Assembly (NCBI RefSeq): GCF_027497195.1
Contig: NZ_CP114905.1
Coordinates: forward strand, 3,753,501-3,817,500
From: Streptomyces sp. WMMC500
GTDB lineage: Bacteria; Actinomycetota; Actinomycetes; Streptomycetales; Streptomycetaceae
Direction: 5' to 3'
DNA length: 64,000 nt
Below are positions 52,742 through 64,000 of this stretch, piece by piece (the stretch's first letter is position 1; each line of letters starts with the position of its first letter). The notes beneath the pieces are model-generated. The model searched no databases. It worked only from the letters and a program-made list of their open reading frames with translations, and was not told where the DNA came from. The position numbers and the translations under genes were made by a program.

Positions 52742-52945
52742 GTCATCGATTGTGCCGCGCCGCACGAGCGTCCGGAGCGGGCCGTAAGTGAGCAGAACCG
52801 GACAGATCCCGGGCATGGCACGCATAGGCCCGGGCAGAGGGCGTGCGAAGCCGGGCGGGAACCACCCGGGAGTTCACGCGGGCGTCCACGGAGGCCCGAC
52901 CCCTCGACACCGGTCGGCCCGTCTCGCGCCGTTATGCTCATCAGC

Positions 52946-53914
52946 ATGGCCGCATTCGGATGGCTCAGCCGCAGGCGCCGCGCGACCGCGCGCAGCGTCG
53001 CCGCCGGCGAGGCCGCGGCGGAGGCGGCGCGCAAGACGTCACAGGAGCTGGAGTACGCCGCGGAGGCGGAGGCCGGTGCCGTACGCGGGGCGGGCGCCGG
53101 GGCGGCGGAAGAGGGCGCGGAACCGGACTTCCCGGTCCACGGCGACGTACACGCGGCGGCCTTCTTCGACCTCGACAACACGATCATGCAGGGCGCCACG
53201 CTCTACCACTTCGGCCGCGGGCTGTACAAGCGCAAGTTCTTCCGCACCCGCGACCTCGCCCGGTTCGCCTGGCAGCAGGCCTACTTCCGCCTCGCCGGCG
53301 CCGAACACTCGGGACACATGGAGGACGCGCAGTCCAGCGCGCTGTCCATAGTCCAGGGCCATCGCGTCGCGGATCTCAACGAGATGGGCGAGGAGATCTA
53401 CGACGAGTACATGGCCGAGCGCATCTGGCCCGGCACCCGCGCGCTGGCGCAGGCACACCTCGACGCCGGCCAGAAGGTGTGGCTCGTCACCGCCGCCCCC
53501 GTCGAGACCGCGACGATCATCGCCCGCCGGCTCGGCCTGACCGGCGCCCTGGGCACGGTCGCGGAGTCCGTCGGCGGCGTCTACACGGGCCGGCTCGTCG
53601 GCGAGGTGCTGCACGGCCCGGCCAAGGCCGAGGCCGTACGGGCGCTGGCCGCCGCCGAGGTGCTGGACCTGGCGCGCTGCGCCGCGTACAGCGACTCGGC
53701 CAACGACATCCCGATGCTCTCCCTCGTCGGCCACCCGTACGCGATCAACCCGGACGCGCGGCTGCGCAAGCACGCGCGCGAACACGGATGGCGGCTGCGC
53801 GACTACCGTACGGGGCGCAAGGCGGCGAAGGTCGGCATCCCGGCCGCGGCGGGCGTCGGTGCGGTGGCCGGCGGCGCGGCCGCGGCGGCCGCCCTGCAGC
53901 GCCGGCGCCGCTGA
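52946..53914 (+). CDS. HAD-IB family hydrolase (SerB-like phosphatase)
   Basis: A 322-residue protein. The HAD motif I is [13 protein letters not shown] (about 70-82), motif II is in [11 protein letters not shown], and motif IV is [12 protein letters not shown]. It is a phosphatase of the phosphoserine-phosphatase-like IB group. The first 60 residues are an Ala/Glu-rich, Arg-rich tail; the last 30 contain an Ala/Gly-rich hydrophobic stretch that could associate with membrane. ATG 52946 is preferred; ATG 52934 is in frame 4 codons earlier. Confidence 0.88.
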   Translation: MAAFGWLSRRRRATARSVAAGEAAAEAARKTSQELEYAAEAEAGAVRGAGAGAAEEGAEPDFPVHGDVHAAAFFDLDNTIMQGATLYHFGRGLYKRKFFRTRDLARFAWQQAYFRLAGAEHSGHMEDAQSSALSIVQGHRVADLNEMGEEIYDEYMAERIWPGTRALAQAHLDAGQKVWLVTAAPVETATIIARRLGLTGALGTVAESVGGVYTGRLVGEVLHGPAKAEAVRALAAAEVLDLARCAAYSDSANDIPMLSLVGHPYAINPDARLRKHAREHGWRLRDYRTGRKAAKVGIPAAAGVGAVAGGAAAAAALQRRRR

Positions 53915-54156
53915 ATCGGGCGCCGGCGGCGCGGCGGGTGACCGATTCCTCCGGAAAACCCACAACACGCCCGCGAACCAGGCAGTTCGTGTCACTTACC
54001 GATCAAACTCAATCCGACGGCCGATACTTGAGGAGTCGTCAATAAGCTGTGGATCGGACGGAAACGGTGATTTGAGCAACTGGAGGTAGCGCGCCCGACA
54101 CGAAGCGTTATTCTCCTCAGACGCAATCCGGTGGAAGCACTGCCTCTGGGAGTCCC

Positions 54157-54927
54157 GTGTACCCATACGTCGGGGTTGACGCCTCAGGCCTGGCTACGCT
54201 GCGCGCGCAGGTGATCGAGCAACTGCGCCTCTTCTCGCCCGCCCTGGCCGTCGCCGGCCCCGCCTACGCCCTCACCGACGGCAGCGCCGCGGTCGGCAGC
54301 AGACGCCGGCAGGCGGGCGGCGCGGGCACCCGCGAGCGTAGCGGCCGGCAGACCAGGCAGCCGCAGCCCTCGACCGGCGACAGCCGCCGCATGATGGACC
54401 TGGTCGAGCGCGCCCAGTCCGGGGAGACCGAGGCGTTCGGCCGGCTCTACGACCAGTACGCCGACACCGTCTACCGCTACATCTACTACCGCGTCGGCGG
54501 CCGGGCCACGGCCGAGGACCTCACGTCGGAGACCTTTCTGCGCGCCCTGCGCCGGATCGGCACGTTCACCTGGCAGGGCCGCGACTTCGGCGCCTGGCTG
54601 GTGACGATCGCGCGCAACCTCGTCGCGGACCACTTCAAGTCCAGCCGGTTCCGCCTGGAGGTCACCACCGGCGAGATGCTGGACCCCAGCGAGACCGAGC
54701 GCAGCCCCGAGGACTCCGTGCTGGAGTCGCTGTCCAACACCGCGCTGCTGGAGACCGTGCGCAAGCTCAACCCGCAGCAGCAGGAGTGCGTGACCCTCCG
54801 CTTCCTCCAGGGCCTGTCGGTGGCCGAGACCGCCAAGGTGATGGGCAAGAACGAAGGCGCGATCAAGACCCTGCAGTACCGCGCGGTGCGCACGCTCGCC
54901 CGGCTGCTGCCGGACGACGCCCGCTGA
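54157..54927 (+). CDS. bldN: Developmental ECF sigma factor BldN
   Basis: A 256-residue sigma factor. It begins MYPYVGVDASGLATLRAQV and has an N-terminal extension of about 80 residues, the processed pro-sequence known for Streptomyces BldN. Region 2 starts RMMDLVERAQSGETEAFGRL and region 4 contains LNPQQQECVTLRFLQGLSVA. It directs genes for aerial mycelium, including chaplins and rodlins in studied species. GTG 54157 has GGGAG upstream. The 242-base upstream gap should hold its BldD-controlled promoter; I could not place a BldD box with confidence. Confidence 0.96.
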   Translation: MYPYVGVDASGLATLRAQVIEQLRLFSPALAVAGPAYALTDGSAAVGSRRRQAGGAGTRERSGRQTRQPQPSTGDSRRMMDLVERAQSGETEAFGRLYDQYADTVYRYIYYRVGGRATAEDLTSETFLRALRRIGTFTWQGRDFGAWLVTIARNLVADHFKSSRFRLEVTTGEMLDPSETERSPEDSVLESLSNTALLETVRKLNPQQQECVTLRFLQGLSVAETAKVMGKNEGAIKTLQYRAVRTLARLLPDDAR

Positions 54928-55000
54928 CGGGAAGCGATCTCCCGTGACTCCGCCGATACCCGGGGCGCCTCCGCCGACCGAAGTAGTATCAACGCCACCG

Positions 55001-55029
55001 CGTAACCCGACTGCCCTGCCCGTCGTTGA
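55001..55029 (+). promoter_or_regulatory. Sigma-BldN-type promoter for rsbN
   Basis: CGTAAC (55001-55006) and CGTTGA (55024-55029) reproduce the published sigma-BldN -35 and -10 elements, with 17 bases between by my count. Transcription would start near 55036, giving a leader of about 130 bases to the rsbN GTG. This fits the known sigma-BldN dependence of its own anti-sigma gene. Confidence 0.75.
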
Positions 55030-55167
55030 GCGGGTAGCAGGGCTTCTCCAGCCCCGGCTTGTCCACCTTGGCTCACTCATTCGAGTGAATTGGGTCAAGG
55101 AGTACAACGCCGGGGGTGGGATAGGGAGTCCCACACAGAGACCCCGAGTCGACAGGAGGTGCCGCCC

Positions 55168-56370
55168 GTGATCGGATCCGTATCGGCACACCGGCGGGCG
55201 AACGCCTTCGCCCAGGCCCTTGATGAGGAGTCTCGGGCGCAGCAGGCGGAGGCGCTGGCGGCAGACCCCGAGCAGGCTCGGCTCCTGGGCCTCGCGGGGC
55301 AGCTCGCCTCGGTGCCTGGTCCGACCCTCGACCCCGAGGTCAAGACCGCCCAGCGGAGCCGGCTCATCGCCGCCATGGAGGCGATGCTCGCCGAGGACAC
55401 CGCGGAGGCTCCCGAAACCCCCGTGATCCCCGCGCCCCGCAAGCGCGGCGCCCACCGCGCGGCCGGCCCGCTGTCCCGGCTGCGCCCGCGCTCCCGCCTC
55501 TCCCGCGGCGTGGCCATCGGCGGCGTCGGCGTCGGCGTCGCCGCCGGCGCGTTCAGCGCCGCCGCCGCGGTCAGCTCCGACGCCCTCCCGGGCGACACCC
55601 TCTACGGCCTCAAGCGCGGCATGGAAGACCTGCGCCGCGGCATGGCCGACGACGACACCGAGCGCGGCCGCATCTACCTCGACCAGGCGTCCACGCGGCT
55701 GAACGAGGCCCGGCGCCTCATGGAGCGCGGCCGGGCCAGCGACCTCGACGCGGAGTCGGTGAACGAGATCCGCGAAGCCCTCGACAACGTGCGGCACGAC
55801 GCCGGCGAGGGCCGCGAGCTGCTGCGCGGCGCGTACGACGAGGACGGCTCGCTCGGCCCCATGCAGACCCTCTCCGCCTTCTCGCAGAAGAACGAGCGCA
55901 GTTGGCAGCATCTGCGCGACCGGCTCCCCCCGGAGCTCGGCGAGCTGCGCGACGAGGTCAGCTCGGTGTTCGACGCCATAAGGCAGGACGTCGCCCCGCT
56001 GTCCTCGCTGCTGCCCGGCCCGGAGGAGTACTCCTCCCCCGGCGGCGGCGCCCCGGACACCGCGGACACCGGCGGCAGCCGCACCGACAGCGACCCGGCC
56101 GAGCCCACCCCGTCGTCCACGGCCACGGCCGACGGAGAGGTCGGCGACGACGGCGAGCCCCGGCCCAGCACCACGGAGGAGGGCGGGCTGGTCGGCGAGG
56201 ACGGCCTGATCGGCGGCGTCCTGCCCGACGGGGACGAGTCGGACGGCCGGGAGACCGGCAGCAGTTCCCCGCCCACGGGGCAGGAGCCCGGTAAGAAGAA
56301 GCCCGAGATCACCCTCCCGCCGCTGCTGCCGCTGCCCGACCTGGGCCTCGACATCGGCGAGGAGGAGTAG
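55168..56370 (+). CDS. rsbN: Anti-sigma factor RsbN (BldN antagonist), DUF5667-containing
   Basis: A 400-residue membrane protein. The cytoplasmic N-terminal part (about 1-105) has the short helical anti-sigma segment SVSAHRRANAFAQALDEESR; a single membrane helix follows (about 112-135, GVAIGGVGVGVAAGAFSAAA). The extracytoplasmic DUF5667 region (about 138-260) contains LPGDTLYGLKRGMEDLRRGM. The tail is acidic and Pro/Ser-rich. It binds BldN and holds it inactive. GTG 55168 has AGGAGG upstream. Confidence 0.93.
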   Translation: MIGSVSAHRRANAFAQALDEESRAQQAEALAADPEQARLLGLAGQLASVPGPTLDPEVKTAQRSRLIAAMEAMLAEDTAEAPETPVIPAPRKRGAHRAAGPLSRLRPRSRLSRGVAIGGVGVGVAAGAFSAAAAVSSDALPGDTLYGLKRGMEDLRRGMADDDTERGRIYLDQASTRLNEARRLMERGRASDLDAESVNEIREALDNVRHDAGEGRELLRGAYDEDGSLGPMQTLSAFSQKNERSWQHLRDRLPPELGELRDEVSSVFDAIRQDVAPLSSLLPGPEEYSSPGGGAPDTADTGGSRTDSDPAEPTPSSTATADGEVGDDGEPRPSTTEEGGLVGEDGLIGGVLPDGDESDGRETGSSSPPTGQEPGKKKPEITLPPLLPLPDLGLDIGEEE

Positions 56371-56380
56371 CGGGTACGGG

Positions 56381-57542
<1,162 letters not shown>

Positions 57543-57550
<8 letters not shown>

Positions 57551-58631
57551 CGTGCACCGGCTCCTTCGCCACGCCGTCCGCCTGCGCCGGGGTCCGCGCC
57601 CCCGCCAGCCCCAGCAGTCCCCCGACCGCATCCACGGCCCGCCGCACCTCACGCGGCGGCAGCAGCCCCGCCGCCCGCCCGGCGGCGAAGTCGGCGAACG
57701 CCGCCACCGTCGAGTACTCCGGCGTGAAGCCCAGCAGTTCACGCATCTGCGTCGTCTCCACGACCCGGCCGTGGGTCAGCAGCCGGATCTGCTCCGGCGA
57801 GAAGTCCGTCATCCCGGCCGAGCGCAGCGCCGACCCGACCCAGGTCACCGCGGGCAGCGGCACCGGGACCGTGGGGCGGCCGAGGCGCCGGGCGGCCTGG
57901 GAGAGCAGCAGCACGCCCTCGCCCGCGATGTTGAACGTGCCGCTGTTGATGGTGCCCCGGCGCGGCTCGCCCGCCGCGAGCAGCAGCACGTCGAGGACAT
58001 CGTCCTCGTGGACGAACTGGAGCCGCGGGTCGTAGCCGAGGACGGTGGGCAGCGCCGGCAGCGCCAGGTACTCGGCGAGCGGCGTGTCCACGCGCGGGCC
58101 CAGGATGTTGGCGAACCGCAGCACGCACACGGCGACGTCCGGGCGGCGCCGGGCGAACCCGCGCACGTACCCCTCGACCTCCACCGCGTCCTTCGCGAAC
58201 CCGCCGCTGGGCAGCGCCTTGGGCGGGGTGCTCTCGGTGAACACGGCGGGGTCGCGCGGCGCAGAGCCGTAGACGCTGGTGGTGGACTTCACGACGAGCC
58301 GCCGCACGCGCGGCGCCTGCTGGCAGGCGCCGAGCAGTTGCATGGACCCGATGACGTTGTTCTCCTTGACCGCCGCCCGGCCGCCGCGCGCGAGCGGCGT
58401 GCCGGTGACGTCCATGTGCATCACCGTGTCGACGCCGTGCTCGACGAGGATCCGGGCGAGCACGGGATGGCGGATGTCCGCGGGCACGAAGTCGGCGCCG
58501 CCGAGCTGGTGCTCCGGCGCCCGGGCGTCGACACCGATGACGCGGTCGACGTCCGGCTCACGCAGCAGCCGGCGGACCAACCGCCCGACGAGGGGGCGGG
58601 CGACGCCGGTGACGAGCACGGTCCTGCCCAC
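57543..58631 (-). CDS. NAD-dependent epimerase/dehydratase family protein
   Basis: A 362-residue extended SDR. The cofactor motif is RTVLVTGVARPLVGRLVRR (a TGxxxxxG variant); the active-site Ser/Thr region reads VVKSTTSVYG, and no standard YxxxK follows, with FAKDAVEVEGYV instead. It may act on nucleotide sugars or as an NAD-binding partner of the acyltransferase, with which it is translationally coupled. GTG 58631 has GCGAGG upstream. Confidence 0.87.
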
Positions 58632-58774
58632 TGGCCTCGCCTTCCTCTCCCTGCCTGCCCGCACGCTCGCCCCACCGTATACGCAGGAGAACGCGGGACC
58701 ACGCGCCACCACGCACAACCGCCGCCCACCCGCCGGAAAGGGCGGATGGACGGCGGGACGGGTGCGGGCTACCG

Positions 58775-58873
58775 CTACTTCTTGTTGCGGCGCTGCACTC
58801 GCGTGCGCTTCAGCAGCTTGCGGTGCTTCTTCTTCGCCATCCGCTTACGCCGCTTCTTGATCACAGAGCCCAC
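58775..58873 (-). CDS. Small ribosomal subunit protein bS22 (AURKAIP1/COX24 domain)
   Basis: A 32-residue, very basic protein encoded GTG to [23 protein letters not shown] at the start and RRNKK at the end. It is identical in plan to the actinobacterial 30S protein bS22, which sits on the small ribosomal subunit. GAGGGTACCC provides a ribosome binding site. Confidence 0.95.
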   Translation of the reverse strand: MGSVIKKRRKRMAKKKHRKLLKRTRVQRRNKK

Positions 58874-58998
58874 GGGTACCCTCGCTCACTTCTCTCCGTC
58901 GGGGTGGGCGGGCAAGGGCCCACACGTCTTACAGGGGCCCAAGCCTACCCGGGCGAACAGGATTGACGTAATCGAGGGTGCGCAACCAGTCGGACCCG

Positions 58999-59208
58999 TC
59001 AGGCGGATTCCACCCCCACATACGACTCGCGGAGGTATTCGTGCACGGCCTGCTCCGGCACCCGGAAGGACCTCCCCACCCGGATCGCCGGCAGATGGCC
59101 GCTGTGCACCAATCGGTACACGGTCATCTTGGACACACGCATCACCGCGGCTACTTCGGCCACGGTCAGGAACACAACCTCGTTGAGAGGCTTATCGCTT
59201 GCAGCCAT
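58999..59208 (-). CDS. bdtA: Excisionase/MerR-type helix-turn-helix DNA-binding protein
   Basis: A 69-residue single-domain protein. The helix-turn-helix core reads FLTVAEVAAVMRVSKMTVYR and is followed by GHLPAIRVGRSFRVPEQAV, the binding-protein excisionase (TIGR01764) pattern. ATG 59208 has CAGG upstream. By gene order (next to bldN, bS22 and acuC) it corresponds to the Streptomyces BldD-target gene called bdtA; the name is from memory of that locus, while the fold is clear. Targets unknown. Confidence 0.85.
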   Translation of the reverse strand: MAASDKPLNEVVFLTVAEVAAVMRVSKMTVYRLVHSGHLPAIRVGRSFRVPEQAVHEYLRESYVGVESA

Positions 59209-59336
59209 GACACACCTGAACCTTCCGCACATGACGGACACCGGCTTCCCCTCCGGTGCCTCCTCCTCGCATGCGCGCTCCTCCCCAGATTAGGGGCGGG
59301 TGATGCAAGTGGGGAAGAGGAGTAGCGATCGCATGG

Positions 59337-60164
59337 CTACAGTGACAGACGGGCGTGTTTGAGCACATAGTCGGCCACCGGCCCGTAGCTGTCCGGTTGC
59401 ACAGAGTCATCAAGAGGCACCACAACGGACAGTCGGCCCTCCACCTGGGCGACGAAGAGTGCCGGGTCGTCCGCGTCCGCCAGACCGATGGCCTCGATGC
59501 CCAACTGACCAGCCCCGCAGGCCCATCCGTGGTCCCCCACCACCAGCCCCGGCAGCGCCCCGCCCGTCGTCGCCGCGGCACCGAGTGCCGCACGCAGGGG
59601 AAGCGGAGAGTGAGTATGGACCCCCCTGGTCGCGGGCGGGGCGGAGGGCTCCGGGTCGCCCAGAACGGCAACACTCCCGGGGTAGTTGAGGCGGTATGTA
59701 CGTACGCCGAATCGGGTCGTTATGTCGACATCTCTGCCCTCACCGGGGGTGAGAACAACGCACCCAGCCGCCGAGAGCGCCGCAGCCAAGGGGGCGTAGA
59801 AGCCGAGGAGGCGATCGGGATGGCCGGTCCCGAACAGCACCGCCTCGCCGTCCCGTACGGCGTCGCTCAGCCGCTCCGCGAAGGCGTGCAGGGCGGCGAT
59901 CGTACGGTCCGGATCGATGACCTCGGTGCCCGAGATCCGGCCCGGATCCCCGCTCGTACCGCAGCGTTCGGCCATCAGCCGCAGCAACTCGGCCACCGAC
60001 CAGTCGCGTTCCGGTTCCAGGCCGAGCAGCACCCGGGGGTCGCGGGCGGCGAACTGCTGATACCTGCGGAGGCTCTTGTCGCGGCTCGTCGCCACCGGCC
60101 CGGCGATCCCGGTCGCCAGCAGATGCCTACGCAAGAAGGGTGCGTCGGTCAACACCCGACCCAC
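59337..60164 (-). CDS. Phosphatase-like protein (PF15698-type), acuC neighbour
   Basis: About 275 residues from a GTG at 60164 (GTG 60155 and GTG 60215 are also in frame, and none has a strong ribosome binding site). It has ATGIAGPVATSRDKSLRRYQ near the N-terminus, SAAGCVVLTPGEGRDVDIT and LPGLVVGDHGWACGAGQLG, resembling the actinobacterial phosphatase family found beside acuC. No membrane segment. Substrate unknown; the DHG motif may bind metal. It lies on the same strand as acuC and 80 bases after it. Confidence 0.75.
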   Translation of the reverse strand: MGRVLTDAPFLRRHLLATGIAGPVATSRDKSLRRYQQFAARDPRVLLGLEPERDWSVAELLRLMAERCGTSGDPGRISGTEVIDPDRTIAALHAFAERLSDAVRDGEAVLFGTGHPDRLLGFYAPLAAALSAAGCVVLTPGEGRDVDITTRFGVRTYRLNYPGSVAVLGDPEPSAPPATRGVHTHSPLPLRAALGAAATTGGALPGLVVGDHGWACGAGQLGIEAIGLADADDPALFVAQVEGRLSVVVPLDDSVQPDSYGPVADYVLKHARLSL

Positions 60165-60244
60165 TCTGGCCGCCTTTACGGGGAGAACGGGCGACTTCGC
60201 GAATATTTCGCCCACAAGAAAGCAGACGGCGGGGGACGGGTCCG

Positions 60245-61414
60245 TCAGGGCAGCAGCCCGTGCGCCGGGAACACCGTCCGCCGCGCGGCACGCACCGCAC
60301 GGTCCAGCGGCGACGCCGGGTCGTACCCCGCCTCCCAGTCCGCCCAGGAGGCGTCCCGCCCGTCCGTCATCCGGTACGGCGCCTGCTGCCCGGTCCGCCG
60401 CGCCGCCTCGGCCCGCCAGACCTCGGGCACCTCCGTCACCGGGGAGACGGGCCGGCCGGCGGAGATGGCACACAGGTGGGCCCAGGAGCGCGGTACGACG
60501 TCCACGACGGCGTACCCTCCCCCGCCGAGAGAGAGCCACCGGCCGTCCGCGTACTCGTGCGCCAGGGCGTGGCAGGTCTCCATGACCGCACGCTGCGCGT
60601 CCAGGCTGACGGCGAGGTGCGCCAGCGGGTCCTCGGCGTGCGTGTCGGCCCCGTGCTGCGTCACGAGCACCTGAGGGCCCCACGACCTCAGCAGCTCCGG
60701 CACGACGGCGTGGAACGCCCGCAGCCACCCCGCGTCCCCGGTCCCGGCCGGCAGCGCCACGTTGACCGCCTGCCCCTCGGCCCCGGACCCGCCCGTCTCC
60801 TCGGGCCAACCGGTCTGGGGGAAGAGCGTGCTGGGGTGCTCGTGCAGGGACACGGTCAGCACCCGCGGGTCGTCCCAGAACGCCGCCTGGACGCCGTCCC
60901 CGTGGTGCACGTCCACGTCCACGTACGCCACCCGCTCTACGCCCAACTCCAGCAGGCGTGCGATGGCCAGCGCCGCGTCGTTGTAGACACAGAACCCCGA
61001 AGCGGCCCCGGGCATCGCGTGATGCAGTCCGCCGGCGAAGTTCACGGCGTGCACGGCCCGCCCCTCCCACACGGCCTCCGCACCCGCGAGGGACTGCCCG
61101 GCGATCAGCGCCGACGCCTCGTGCATCCCCATGAACCCCGGAACGTCCATCGTCCCGAGCCCGTACGCCGGATCAGCCGACTCCGGCGCCACGGACGCCT
61201 GCCGCACGGCGTCGATGTAGTCCTGCCGGTGCACAAGCCGCAACGTCGAGTCGCCGGCCGCGGGCGCGGCGACGACGTCGACGGCCTTGTCGATCCCCAA
61301 CTCCTCGACCAGGCGCATGGTCAGCGCCAACCGGACGGGATCCATCGGGTGTTCGGGACCGAAGTCGTAGCCGGTGACTGCCTGGTCCCACATCAGGTGC
61401 GCACGGCCGCTCAT
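60245..61414 (-). CDS. acuC: Acetoin utilization protein AcuC (class I/II histone-deacetylase family)
   Basis: A 389-residue zinc-dependent deacetylase. The active-site elements are visible: LHHAMPGAASGFCVYNDAAL (His-His dyad), YVDVDVHHGDGVQ (Asp-x-His zinc ligands) and LVTQHGADTH (an Asp ligand). It probably deacetylates acetyl-CoA synthetase or other proteins. ATG 61414 gives MSGRAHLMWDQAVTGYDFG, the family start; the longer frame to 61468 runs into the rrn terminator. Confidence 0.93.
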   Translation of the reverse strand: MSGRAHLMWDQAVTGYDFGPEHPMDPVRLALTMRLVEELGIDKAVDVVAAPAAGDSTLRLVHRQDYIDAVRQASVAPESADPAYGLGTMDVPGFMGMHEASALIAGQSLAGAEAVWEGRAVHAVNFAGGLHHAMPGAASGFCVYNDAALAIARLLELGVERVAYVDVDVHHGDGVQAAFWDDPRVLTVSLHEHPSTLFPQTGWPEETGGSGAEGQAVNVALPAGTGDAGWLRAFHAVVPELLRSWGPQVLVTQHGADTHAEDPLAHLAVSLDAQRAVMETCHALAHEYADGRWLSLGGGGYAVVDVVPRSWAHLCAISAGRPVSPVTEVPEVWRAEAARRTGQQAPYRMTDGRDASWADWEAGYDPASPLDRAVRAARRTVFPAHGLLP

Positions 61415-61434
61415 ATCGGCCACCGTAACGCACG

Positions 61435-61465
61435 AAAGCCGCCCCGCAGAGACCGGGACGGCTTT
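61435..61465 (-). terminator. Terminator of the rrn operon
   Basis: The stem AAAGCCGTCCC / GGGGCGGCTTT (read on the minus strand, with one G-U pair) has a 9-base loop and lies 14 bases after the 5S 3' end. It separates the rrn operon from acuC. Confidence 0.75.
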
Positions 61466-61478
61466 CATGAAAGATTGT

Positions 61479-61595
61479 TCGGCGGTGACCTACTCTCCCA
61501 CACGGTCCCCCATGCAGTACCATCGGCGCGGTCGGGCTTAGCTTCCGGGTTCGGAATGAGACCGGGCGTTTCCCCAACGCTATGACCACCGAAAC
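61479..61595 (-). rRNA. rrf: 5S ribosomal RNA
   Basis: The minus strand reads GTTTCGGTGGTCATAGCG at the 5' end, contains CCATTCCGAACCCGG-like and TGGGGGACC-like conserved blocks, and ends GGTCACCGCCGAAC. The two ends are complementary, as in 5S. Length is about 117. Boundaries are within a few bases. Confidence 0.95.
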
Positions 61596-61671
61596 ACTAT
61601 GAAACAATGCAACCACCACCAGGGGTGGGGGTTGTTGTCTCAGAACCTACACAGTGGACGCAAGCAGCTAT

Positions 61672-64000
<2,329 letters not shown>

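Noticed and set aside
58999..59208. bldC
   Set aside because: Similar size and helix-turn-helix, but the sequence FLTVAEVAAVMRVSKMTVYR and the neighbours fit the excisionase-type gene next to bldN, not BldC.

Overview
This is a high-GC window with Streptomyces-type gene content: bldN-rsbN, the rex-hemACD operon, a class I LysRS, bS22, GTG/TTG starts, ATGA-type overlaps and an rrn operon at the right edge. It is chromosomal DNA from Streptomyces or a close relative. No coordinate below comes from a database search; all calls are from reading the sequence.

Positions 1-11842 form a mosaic accessory region. It holds a DUF574 methyltransferase, a small secreted protein made of 16-residue tandem repeats beside an ECF sigma factor and its coupled membrane protein, a cold-shock protein with a DEAD-box helicase, a damaged-looking STAND/NB-ARC-TPR gene with its small partner, an odd aminoglycoside-phosphotransferase-like gene, and scars of two IS5-type transposases. 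Four direct copies of one short sequence punctuate it (1121, 2840, 6001, 11842). That sequence is the 3' end of the intact conserved gene at 11843-12304, so the region looks like stacked integrations at one gene-terminal attachment site, with no integrase left in view.

Positions 12530-19201 hold hemL, a histidine phosphatase and the cytochrome c maturation set resA-ccdA-resB-ccsB. Positions 19285-33133 are a mixed metabolic and regulatory stretch: cupins, a PhyH oxygenase, a short ThrRS with what looks like a leaderless Thr-codon leader peptide plus attenuator, AraC regulators, an ECF sigma with a SnoaL-like tail, an NmrA protein, an MFS exporter, an SDR and a GH15 enzyme. Positions 33298-45761 hold two lipoproteins, a DUF2637 membrane protein, pectate lyase, lysS, argS, a hydrolase, a cupin regulator divergent from a thioredoxin-reductase-like enzyme, and a methyltransferase.

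Positions 45947-52741 carry hemB, hemD, hemC, hemA, rex and a glutaredoxin-like gene on the minus strand, with a Rex operator in front of rex. With hemL, the window encodes the C5 route from glutamyl-tRNA to uroporphyrinogen III, next to cytochrome c assembly; a second Rex-like site overlaps the resA start. Positions 52946-61414 form a development-linked block: HAD phosphatase, bldN, rsbN behind a sigma-BldN-like promoter, acyltransferase, epimerase, bS22, an excisionase-type regulator, a phosphatase and acuC. Positions 61435-64000 are the terminator, 5S and the 3' part of 23S rRNA of a minus-strand rrn operon.
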